From: an uncultured Caryophanales bacterium
GTDB lineage: Bacteria > Bacillota_I > Bacilli_A > RF39 > UBA660
NCBI GenBank assembly: GCA_947648915.1
Contig: CANSPQ010000015.1
Location: 1 to 32,017, forward strand
Reading direction: 5' to 3'
DNA length: 32,017 bases
Both the position numbers and the translations under genes were made by a program. Position 1 is the stretch's first letter; the number at the start of each line of letters is the position of its first letter. Shown piece by piece: positions 24,363 to 32,017 of this stretch. The notes beneath the pieces are model-generated. The model saw nothing but the letters and a program-made list of their open reading frames with translations, was not told the origin of the DNA and made no database searches.

Positions 24363-24390
24363 TTGACTTTACATTAAAAGAATCTATAAT
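24363..24390 (+). promoter_or_regulatory. Strong promoter of the split recombinase R2
   Basis: TTGACT (24363-24368), 16 bases, TATAAT (24385-24390). It drives the leader peptide, the attenuator and then the R2 start at 24540. It opposes the 3' end of the R1 gene, whose stop codon overlaps the -10 region. Confidence 0.75.
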
Positions 24391-26318
24391 AGTAAAGCAA
24401 TAAAGGAAGTTTTATGTTTTGTGGGGTTAATATAAAACAAATTTAATAAGCAACATAATGAATTTATAGAGGTGCAAGACATAAAACCAAATGTCTTTGT
24501 CGCCTCTTTTTTGATGAAGAATATGAAAGGAAAAGTATTATGAATGAAGAAAAGAAAGTTGCAGGAATTTATATTAGAGTGCCGTTGTAATACATAGGCA
24601 GACACGTTATCTTCTTTATCTTCTAGCTCTTGTTTCGTTATTGTAAAGCCATATTTACCAAAACTTGTCCCTATATCTAGTTTTCCATTTGGTAGATTTT
24701 CATTGATTAGCTCGCCAGTTTTCAAGATAAATTTAATTTTGTAAAAATCTTCTTCGCCATTGTCTAACTTTTTTTCACCAATAATTATTTTATCAACTAA
24801 AGTATTAAAGACTTCTTCATTGAATTTTGTAAGACCTTTATATTGTTTTAAAGTATTAGAGATTTTATCAATCTGTTCTAGTTTTTGTTTTCTTGTAAGT
24901 TCTATATTTTGATTATCTTTTAGTTGTTGCTCATATTCTTTGATTTTGCTGGAAATTTCTTGATTTTTCTGATTTAGTATATCTTTTGAAATAGAACCAT
25001 CAAGTTGTAAATCAATTAAATTAGAAAGTTTGATTTCAAGTTTTGTAATTTCATCTTGTATCTTTTTATGATTATTATAATCTTGTTTTTCATTGATAAC
25101 TTCATTTACTTTTTTCATAAATGAATGGATATATTTATCACTATATTGAAATAGTTTGTTATAAGCAATTACAAATATATCTTCTAATTCCTCTTGTTTA
25201 TAATGAATGAGATTTGAACAATCAATTTTATTTCGATGACTTCTACATATCCAATAAGCAACTTCTTTATTATTACTTCTGATTTTATAAGAACGTCTGA
25301 TAAATCTCTCTCCACATATTCCACAAAAGATTTTACTACTAAAAGCATATTTTCTACTAAACTTATCTCTATTTCCATCAGGTTTGATTATCTTACTTCT
25401 AATCATTAGTATTTCTTGGCATTTATTCCATAATTCACGAGAGATAATTGGCTCATGATGATTGGAAGTAAAATACTGTTCTTTCTCTCCATAATTCACT
25501 TTCTTTTTATGAGTTAAAACATTTTCAGTGTAATACTTTCCTGTCTTTAAATCTCCAACATACTTTTCATTTACAATAATTCTTCTAACGGAAGCATGAC
25601 ACCATTTTAGATTAGATGGACTAGGTATTCCCAATTTATTAAGATTTAAAGCAATTGTCCTAAAACCTACACCTTTTGAATATTCTTCAAAAATATAAGT
25701 AACAATATCTTTCTTACTTTCATCTGGATAAATCATATCTTTTTCTTTATCATATAAATAACCAAAAGGAGCATATTTACCTACCAATTCTCCACGTTTC
25801 ATTTTCATACGAACACCAGCTTTGACATTTTCTGAAATAGATTCGCTTTCCGCTTGAGCAAAAGCACTATAAAGAGTTAAAAATAATTCATTAGATAAAC
25901 CAAGAGTATGAATATTTTCCTTTTCAAAATAAACATCAACATTATGTTCACGAAGCAACCTAACACAATTTAAAGTATCAACTGTATTACGAGCAAACCT
26001 AGATATAGACTTGGCTAGTATTAAATCAATTTTCCCATTTAGAGCATCATTCATCATCTGATTAAATTGTTCTCGTTTTTTAGTTTGAGTACCAGTTATA
26101 CCCTCATCAGCATAAATTCCTACAAATTCATAGTCAGGATTTTCTTCAATCATATTTTTATAATGGATTCGTTGTGAGTCATAACTTGTTTTCTGATCTT
26201 CATTGTCTGTAGAAACTCTACAATAAGCACAAGTACGAATTGGTTTAAATTTTACATTTCCTTTTAAGCACATTGTTTTAGAAGTTGGTGCTATTACTTC
26301 AACATTGTTATTATTCAT
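24384..26318 (-). CDS. Large serine recombinase R1, integrase of the nested element, C-terminus replaced
   Basis: A 644-residue serine recombinase: resolvase domain at the N-terminus with Tyr32, Arg34 and nucleophile Ser36 (AYCRVSTDN), recombinase domain about 190-290, zinc ribbon (CGICGERF, then WICRSH and CSN) near 335-375, coiled coil about 390-495. AAAGGA precedes ATG 26318. Residues up to HS581 belong to the element. The last 63 residues (NINSCNFLFFIHNTF onward, hydrophobic) are antisense translation of the leader region of another recombinase, R2, because the attachment core AGAGTG lies at codons 580-581. In the excised form the frame would continue into 49 residues now at 28544-28693, giving about 630 residues. 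It is the likely integrase of the 4.1-kb insertion; activity of the altered protein is unknown. Confidence 0.9.
   Translation of the reverse strand: MNNNNVEVIAPTSKTMCLKGNVKFKPIRTCAYCRVSTDNEDQKTSYDSQRIHYKNMIEENPDYEFVGIYADEGITGTQTKKREQFNQMMNDALNGKIDLILAKSISRFARNTVDTLNCVRLLREHNVDVYFEKENIHTLGLSNELFLTLYSAFAQAESESISENVKAGVRMKMKRGELVGKYAPFGYLYDKEKDMIYPDESKKDIVTYIFEEYSKGVGFRTIALNLNKLGIPSPSNLKWCHASVRRIIVNEKYVGDLKTGKYYTENVLTHKKKVNYGEKEQYFTSNHHEPIISRELWNKCQEILMIRSKIIKPDGNRDKFSRKYAFSSKIFCGICGERFIRRSYKIRSNNKEVAYWICRSHRNKIDCSNLIHYKQEELEDIFVIAYNKLFQYSDKYIHSFMKKVNEVINEKQDYNNHKKIQDEITKLEIKLSNLIDLQLDGSISKDILNQKNQEISSKIKEYEQQLKDNQNIELTRKQKLEQIDKISNTLKQYKGLTKFNEEVFNTLVDKIIIGEKKLDNGEEDFYKIKFILKTGELINENLPNGKLDIGTSFGKYGFTITKQELEDKEDNVSAYVLQRHSNINSCNFLFFIHNTFPFIFFIKKEATKTFGFMSCTSINSLCCLLNLFYINPTKHKTSFIALLL
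24414..24446 (+). CDS. Leader peptide upstream of R2
   Basis: A 10-codon frame (MFCGVNIKQI, stop) with AAAGGAAG five bases before its ATG. It begins about 17 bases after the expected transcription start and precedes a strong terminator, the layout of translation-dependent attenuators such as those of resistance genes. It overlaps the hybrid 3' end of R1 on the other strand. Confidence 0.5.
   Translation: MFCGVNIKQI
24468..24512 (+). terminator. Attenuator hairpin before R2
   Basis: AGAGGTGCAAGACAT pairs with the complement at 24491-24507 (small T bulges, one G-T pair; loop AAAACCAA), followed by six T residues. It lies between the leader peptide and the R2 ribosome site, so it should stop most transcripts unless an upstream event prevents folding. 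Confidence 0.7.
24540..24581 (+). pseudogene. 5' fragment of the split serine recombinase R2
   Basis: ATG 24540, behind AAAGGAAAA, encodes MNEEKKVAGIYIRV, the standard N-terminus of a serine recombinase up to one residue before the nucleophile Ser15. The frame then enters the inserted element and stops (TTG TAA). It resumes exactly in frame at 28700 with [10 protein letters not shown]. Joining the two parts restores a gene of about 649 codons. Tyr11 and Arg13 of the active site lie in this fragment. Confidence 0.9.
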
Positions 26319-26369
26319 TTATTCCTTTCCATAATTGTTGAATCAATAGCATATTTCAAATATTTTTTA

Positions 26370-26555
26370 TCACACAAAACTATATTCTGAATTGTTTAGT
26401 TTGTTATATTTTGCATATTCATTTTCAATTTTATATTTAATTTTTTTATATTCGTTATTATCAATTAAATTATTATCTTTGATAAATTCTAACATAGCAA
26501 TTTCTACTACATAAGATTTTAAATGTTCTAATTTTTTATCACTTCTTTCTTGCAT
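26370..26555 (-). CDS. Small SHOCT-like accessory protein
   Basis: A 61-residue charged protein starting MQERSDKKLEHLKSYVVEIA and ending with a helical pattern LEFIKDNNLIDNNEYKKIKYKIENEY, which resembles the SHOCT motif (hydrophobic helix, L-I, E-Y/F, KIK). A GGGGGT ribosome site lies about ten bases before ATG 26555; an in-frame ATG 54 bases further upstream has none. It lies 51 bases upstream of the integrase gene on the same strand. Position and size suit a recombination-directionality or regulatory factor, but that is only inference. Confidence 0.6.
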   Translation of the reverse strand: MQERSDKKLEHLKSYVVEIAMLEFIKDNNLIDNNEYKKIKYKIENEYAKYNKLNNSEYSFV

Positions 26556-26732
26556 AAAATTATTACCCCCTTTAATTCTTAAACAATTCATCTCATAGTT
26601 ATGCACCAACTTCCTTTAAAATATCTTAAAAGAATTATAACGCGCTTATCTTGTTTTTACAGCCCTACAAACAAAAAAAGATAACTAAATCATAGCTATC
26701 CAAATTACAAAAACATGAAAAATAATAGTCAT

Positions 26733-26756
26733 ACTTATGGCCGAAGTTATGGCCAT
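26733..26756 (+). repeat. Left pair of GGCC motifs
   Basis: ACTTATGGCC (26733-26742) and AGTTATGGCC (26745-26754) are spaced 12 bases apart. The same pair in reverse orientation lies at 27039-27060. Confidence 0.7.
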
Positions 26757-27038
26757 TAAAAACGCACTTTTTCCAAAATAATCAAAACAAAATAAAAGCA
26801 GGATAAACCTGTTTACAAACAACTAGCCAGTGGCCAGTTTTCCCTTATTTCATAAGGAATTAGAGAAAACACAAGTGTTTACGTTTTATAAAATTGTTAT
26901 ACAATCGTTAACTTTGTCTTTTTTAGAAACCCTTATAAATAAAGACTTTTTAAAATGTGTTTAACAATCGTACACACTTTTTCAATATAATTTTTTTAAA
27001 ATTTCGGCTATAATTTTTAGAAATTTTACTAATTTTAT

Positions 27039-27060
27039 GGCCATAAGTATAGCCATAGTT
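27039..27060 (-). repeat. Right pair of GGCC motifs, inverted
   Basis: GGCCATAAGT (27039-27048, exact complement of the left motif) and AGCCATAGTT (27051-27060) keep the 12-base spacing. The two pairs are mirror images about 300 bp apart, suggesting binding by one protein at both ends of the interval. Confidence 0.7.
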
Positions 27061-27102
27061 TTGGAGAAAAATACTGAGGAAGATGTAGAAATTTGAATAT
27101 GA

Positions 27103-27157
27103 AAAAAGCACTACTCATAAAACAAGTAGCACCATTAGATACAATTTTTTCATATTC
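27103..27157 (-). ncRNA. Candidate short RNA ending at a terminator
   Basis: A strong minus-strand promoter (27164-27191) should start RNA near 27157. About 55 bases later, GTGCTACT and AGTAGTGC form an 8-bp stem (two G-U pairs, 9-base loop) followed by six U residues (27104-27132 and beyond). A 12-codon frame MKKLYLMVLLVL lies within but has no ribosome site. It is either a small regulatory RNA or an attenuated leader for the SHOCT-integrase operon about 550 bases downstream. Confidence 0.5.
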
Positions 27158-27163
27158 TACTAT

Positions 27164-27191
27164 ATTGTATCACGCATATTTCTATAGTCAA
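27164..27191 (-). promoter_or_regulatory. Strong minus-strand promoter
   Basis: TTGACT (complement of 27186-27191), 16 bases, TACAAT (complement of 27164-27169). GATACAAT also forms an inverted repeat with 27138-27145. Confidence 0.65.
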
Positions 27192-27356
27192 TAAGGATAA
27201 AATGTCGGATATTTTGTTGATAGAAATGTTGGTTTAAAACTTTGTGAACTACAGTAAATATTAGCATCTTAATAATAAATACTTATGTATCGTTTGGAAT
27301 ATTAATGGGAATATTTAATTTTTTTATTTAAAAATCAATGTAATTATTTGAAAATA

Positions 27357-27365
27357 TGTTATAAT
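27357..27365 (+). promoter_or_regulatory. Extended -10 promoter of the radical SAM gene
   Basis: TGTTATAAT (TG, one base, TATAAT at 27360-27365) lies 25 bases before the start codon. No good -35 box is seen at normal spacing, which is usual for extended -10 promoters. Confidence 0.5.
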
Positions 27366-27389
27366 ATATAGTGCAAGGAGGTTTTGTAA

Positions 27390-28469
27390 ATGAAAAATTC
27401 AATTATGGCTTTTATTTCAAGATATGTTGCAGAAAATATGGATTGGTTTATTCAAAAATATTCAAGTGATTCATCAGTATTAAAAAGTTTTTTATACGAT
27501 TCTATTTCTGCACGAAAGAATGATGAAGATAGGAAATTAGCAGATTTATTATACGAACAATTATTAAAAGTTCCAGAGGAAAGAAGAAAAAAAACAGCTG
27601 AATTGTTAATAAATGATGTTTTAAATTATATGTCTAATACTTCAAAAAATTATTTTGCTGCAGTAATTGATGTCAATAGTAATTGTAATTTAAGTTGTGA
27701 TAATTGTGCCAATTCAATGATTAATTGTAGTGAAAATATTAATTGGAGTTTAGAGCAAATAAATGCTGTTGTAGAAGCATTAAAACCCTATACAAGATTA
27801 ATTTTTGTATCCGGTGGGGAACCTTATATGAATCCTAATTTAATAGATGCAATCGAGATGAATTCTGATATAGAATTTGTAACTTTTACAAATGGGAGTA
27901 TGTTAAAACAGTATGAAAAAGCTGTAGAAAGAGATTTGAAAAATTTATTTGTAATGGTTAGTATAGATGGTGATGAAAGTTATCATGATTATAAGAGAGG
28001 GAATGGTGTTTATCAAAATGCTTTAAATGCTATCAAGTATTTTAGAGAACATGGGTATTTATGTGGAATATCAAGTGTTGTGGAAGAAAAAAATATTGAT
28101 CAACTATTTTCAGAAGAATATATTAGTTTTGTTAAAGGACTAGATGCTTCTGCCCTATATTTCTTAAAAGATGCTCATAATGGAACTGAAGAATTTAATC
28201 AACATTATATTGACTTATCTGATAAATTACAAAATACACTATTTGGCACTTTTCCAGTATTTAACATGCCATATTGCGAAAAAACTTTATCGAAAGATAA
28301 ATGTTGCTTTGCTGGAAGACAATGGTTTAGAGTAAACGCCAATTTTGAGGTTACTACTTGTCCTTTTTCATATCAAACGTATGGAAACATTCAAGATGAG
28401 AGCCCAAAAGAATTAGTAAAAAAACTAAAAAATAATGAAAAAACTCCTAAATCTAGTTGCTGGTCTTAA
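27390..28469 (+). CDS. Radical SAM protein with SPASM-like C-terminus (element cargo)
   Basis: A 359-residue protein. A helical N-terminal part (1-88) precedes a radical SAM domain with C99-x3-C103-x2-C106 (CNLSCDNC), the SAM-binding SGGEPYMNP and a later MVSIDGDESYHDYKRG. The C-terminal third has clustered cysteines (PYCEKTLSKDKCCFAGRQW, TTCPFS, GNIQDES), like the auxiliary cluster region of SPASM or twitch enzymes that modify peptides or act as anaerobic sulfatase-type maturases. AAGGAGG gives the start at 27390. It is the only non-mobility gene of the nested element. No precursor peptide is evident next to it, so the substrate is unknown. A strong terminator follows at once. Confidence 0.85.
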   Translation: MKNSIMAFISRYVAENMDWFIQKYSSDSSVLKSFLYDSISARKNDEDRKLADLLYEQLLKVPEERRKKTAELLINDVLNYMSNTSKNYFAAVIDVNSNCNLSCDNCANSMINCSENINWSLEQINAVVEALKPYTRLIFVSGGEPYMNPNLIDAIEMNSDIEFVTFTNGSMLKQYEKAVERDLKNLFVMVSIDGDESYHDYKRGNGVYQNALNAIKYFREHGYLCGISSVVEEKNIDQLFSEEYISFVKGLDASALYFLKDAHNGTEEFNQHYIDLSDKLQNTLFGTFPVFNMPYCEKTLSKDKCCFAGRQWFRVNANFEVTTCPFSYQTYGNIQDESPKELVKKLKNNEKTPKSSCWS

Positions 28470-28505
28470 AAAGATGAAAGGACAATTTGTCTATTCATCT
28501 TTTTC
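28468..28505. terminator. Bidirectional terminator between the cargo gene and the R1 tail
   Basis: AAAAGATGAA pairs perfectly with TTCATCTTTT, with an inner GACA/TGTC stem. T runs on both strands let it end the radical SAM transcript and, in the excised circle, the integrase transcript. Confidence 0.75.
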
Positions 28506-28543
28506 TATTCAACAATTATTCTTTAAATTTGAAATATGCCATT

Positions 28544-30607
<2,064 letters not shown>

Positions 30608-30638
30608 TTGAAAAATTTACAGGAAAATGTGTTATAAT
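30608..30638 (+). promoter_or_regulatory. Promoter of the 30662 gene
   Basis: TTGAAA (30608-30613), 19 bases, TATAAT (30633-30638), with an extended TGT before the -10 box. Confidence 0.55.
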
Positions 30639-30661
30639 TAGATTATCAAGGGAGGTTTATT

Positions 30662-31651
30662 ATGGAACAAGTTACTTTAAGAAAAACTAAGGAATATGAA
30701 GATGGGACAGTATTTGAATTTAGATATGAAGGAATACCTTTTGAAATCTATGACGAGGAAAAAGTAGAAGACTTGATTCAAAAATTTTTAAACAAAAAAG
30801 CATTGCATCGTGATATGTTGAGAAATGTAGCATATATAAGGACTATACTAAATAGTTCTAAAGAAAAACTATTAGTTGTCCATTATAAAGATAGGGATAA
30901 TGAAGAAACTGTAAAATATGATAATGGAATTTTGTTTCTTTATGAGGGTAAAAAATATGATGATGAAAGTTTAAATTATATGGAAGTGAAATTTCAACCA
31001 AATGATGAATTAAAAGTATCATTTTCAGATTTTGAAGATACGCATATTATTGAATATCCAAATATAAAAGATACAAAAGATAAATTTGATAAAATGGTAG
31101 ATCACATTAATTCTTTGACAAATGTTAAACCTGTATATCTTAATAATGATACAAAAGCAATAATTGAGGTATACAAATTATTTTATGGTGAAAATCCTGA
31201 TTTTAGTAAAGAAGATATAAATATTAAAATACAAACAATGCTTTCAATTTTAGCACAATTTGATATTTCTTTTGGAGAATATAGTTTTTGTATTAATGAA
31301 AGGATGCCAGAATCTCTTGCTCTTTTACAAATGGTAAATAAATTATTTCCATTAGGTGAAGTAACAGTAATAGAAGATCCAGTAAAATTAAAAGAAACTG
31401 CAAAGGAAACAATAAAAATTGTTGGAGAAACTATTAGAGAAACAATTGGTAATAATCAAGATATGAACGAAGCATTGATAACTATTAGTAAAACTATTTA
31501 TGCTGGACGATATAATCTTGTTTCTATTTATGATGATATAGAAAAATTAGTTGAATATCCAAATATAAATCTTACATATAGTGAAGCCAATTCTAGCACA
31601 CAATTAGTGAAAAGAATAAAAAAGAAACTTGATGATAATAAAATAAACTAA
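30662..31651 (+). CDS. Hypothetical acidic protein of the mobile region
   Basis: A 329-residue soluble, acidic protein, lysine-rich at the end, with no signal peptide or membrane span. An N-terminal beta-rich part (about 1-130, with VFEFRYEGIPFEIYDEEKVEDL) is followed by a helical part (about 150-329) with a repeated-looking stretch ETAKETIKIVGETIRETIGN. GGGAGG lies eight bases before ATG 30662, and it has its own promoter. It lies downstream of R2 on the same strand and may be accessory cargo. I do not recognise the family. Confidence 0.65.
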   Translation: MEQVTLRKTKEYEDGTVFEFRYEGIPFEIYDEEKVEDLIQKFLNKKALHRDMLRNVAYIRTILNSSKEKLLVVHYKDRDNEETVKYDNGILFLYEGKKYDDESLNYMEVKFQPNDELKVSFSDFEDTHIIEYPNIKDTKDKFDKMVDHINSLTNVKPVYLNNDTKAIIEVYKLFYGENPDFSKEDINIKIQTMLSILAQFDISFGEYSFCINERMPESLALLQMVNKLFPLGEVTVIEDPVKLKETAKETIKIVGETIRETIGNNQDMNEALITISKTIYAGRYNLVSIYDDIEKLVEYPNINLTYSEANSSTQLVKRIKKKLDDNKIN

Positions 31652-31764
31652 ATCTATTGAAAAAAATTTATTATATGGTAAAATTTTAATAGATTTGATA
31701 TTTATCAATCTACTTTTGTGCAAGAGTTCAAAATAAGCTCTTTTATCGCACCAGACTGAATAAT

Positions 31765-31804
31765 AACTCGAACTTTTTAGATATTCTAGGAATTCGAGTT
31801 TTAA
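31765..31804 (+). terminator. Long bipartite terminator
   Basis: AACTCGAA pairs with TTCGAGTT outside and TTTTTAGA with TCTAGGAA inside, with one bulged C, followed by TTTT. A second hairpin, GTGC..AAGAG/CTCTT..GCAC, lies just upstream (31717-31750), and AAATCTATT/AATAGATTT lies near 31651-31697. Confidence 0.6.
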
Positions 31805-31818
31805 AATATTCAAATTTG

Positions 31819-31827
31819 TGCTATAAT
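31819..31827 (+). promoter_or_regulatory. Extended -10 promoter of tRNA-Gln
   Basis: TGCTATAAT lies 13 bases before the tRNA. Confidence 0.5.
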
Positions 31828-31840
31828 CAGTATATGAGAT

Positions 31841-31916
31841 TGCCCCATAGCCAAGCGGTAAGGCATCGGACTCTGACTCCGACATTGCGTTCGTTCGAAT
31901 CGAACTGGGGCAGCCA
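31841..31916 (+). tRNA. tRNA-Gln (anticodon CTG), CCA encoded
   Basis: Acceptor TGCCCCA/TGGGGCA, a D-arm AGCC..GGTA.GGC, anticodon stem TCGGA/TCCGA with loop CTCTGAC (anticodon CTG), a T-arm with loop TTCGAAT, discriminator G and an encoded CCA. The 5' U1-A72 pair is typical of glutamine tRNAs. Confidence 0.93.
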
Positions 31917-31930
31917 AATAGCAAATCAAT

Positions 31931-31955
31931 CCACTCAACTGCAGTGGTTTTTGTT
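31931..31955 (+). terminator. Terminator after tRNA-Gln
   Basis: CCACT (31931-31935) and AGTGG (31943-31947) around a 7-base loop, then TTTTTGTTTT. Confidence 0.55.
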
Positions 31956-32017
31956 TTGAATAAGTTAGTGTAGAATAAGTGTGGAGATATAGAACCTAAA
32001 AAATAGAATTATAACTA

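Larger units (their letters stand above)
26604..27389. other. 780-bp structured non-coding region between divergent genes
   Basis: No gene longer than about 31 codons. It contains the motif ACCAACTTCCTTT at 26605 and several hairpins: GCAGG/CCTGT near 26804, and CCTTATTTCATAAGG within GTTTTC/GAAAAC near 26836-26872. It also has a tandem GCCAGT (26823-26837), paired inverted GGCC motifs at both ends, AACAATCGT-like repeats near 26900 and 26963, and a short-RNA unit at 27103-27191. It probably holds the control region and perhaps an origin of transfer or excision sites. No protein signal was found. Confidence 0.5.

Noticed and set aside
24384-24575. Hydrophobic tail of R1 as a natural membrane anchor
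   Set aside because: It is the antisense translation of the R2 leader region beyond the attachment core, so it is a by-product of integration rather than an evolved domain.
27099-27194. 31-codon frame upstream of the radical SAM gene as a possible precursor peptide
   Set aside because: It overlaps the minus-strand promoter and terminator hairpin, has no well-placed ribosome site and no core-peptide features.
27305-27331. Eight-codon frame MGIFNFFI, resembling the start of Erm leader peptides
   Set aside because: It lies upstream of the -10 box of the radical SAM gene, has a weak ribosome site and no associated hairpin pair.

Overview
The window is AT-rich, densely coded bacterial DNA. Shine-Dalgarno sites of the AAGGAGG type, ECF sigma operons, ABC-2 transporters, a phage-type holin and large serine recombinases point to a low-G+C Bacillota, possibly an Erysipelotrichia-like gut lineage. 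The taxonomic guess is inference only. TGA is used as a stop.

Layout. (1) 1-4060: three successive 3' cassettes of an RHS/YD-repeat polymorphic toxin gene. Cassettes 1 and 2 each have their own C-terminal toxin domain and downstream immunity-like gene. Cassette 3 is a bare remnant. (2) 4172-5342: a phage-type holin overlapping an M23 endopeptidase, possibly the release machinery for the toxins. (3) 5588-6328: a solitary Fic AMP-transferase. (4) 6573-12518: an ECF sigma factor, a membrane protein, an ABC ATPase and three tandem paralogous permeases in one overlapping operon. (5) 12534-15205, minus strand: a C5 cytosine methyltransferase and HNH nuclease pair (restriction-modification), abutting a 5'-truncated rpn gene. 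(6) 15925-19143: an ABC-2 exporter, then a 155-bp duplication (19034-19188 and 19516-19670) and tRNA-Glu. (7) 19878-21261: a second ECF sigma, anti-sigma and lipoprotein operon. (8) 21298-23765: an MBOAT and DHHW/AlgX-like pair for cell-surface polymer acylation. (9) tRNA-Leu, then a nested mobile-element region 24022-31651, then tRNA-Gln.

The most striking part is region 9. A large serine recombinase gene (call it R2) begins at 24540, breaks after 14 codons at 24581, and resumes in frame at 28700. The 4,118-bp insertion between is bounded by a direct repeat AGAGTG (24576-24581 and 28694-28699). It carries its own serine integrase (R1, minus strand), a small SHOCT-like protein, about 780 bp of structured non-coding DNA and one radical SAM gene. 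The insertion also splits R1 itself: the original R1 C-terminus lies at the other end of the element (28544-28699, minus), in the frame that would be restored by joining the ends. So attP lies inside the integrase coding sequence, and integration swaps the last 49 residues of the integrase for 63 residues read antisense from the target. The target site is the codons of the conserved catalytic YxRVS motif of another recombinase. R2 is itself preceded by a leader-peptide/terminator attenuator.
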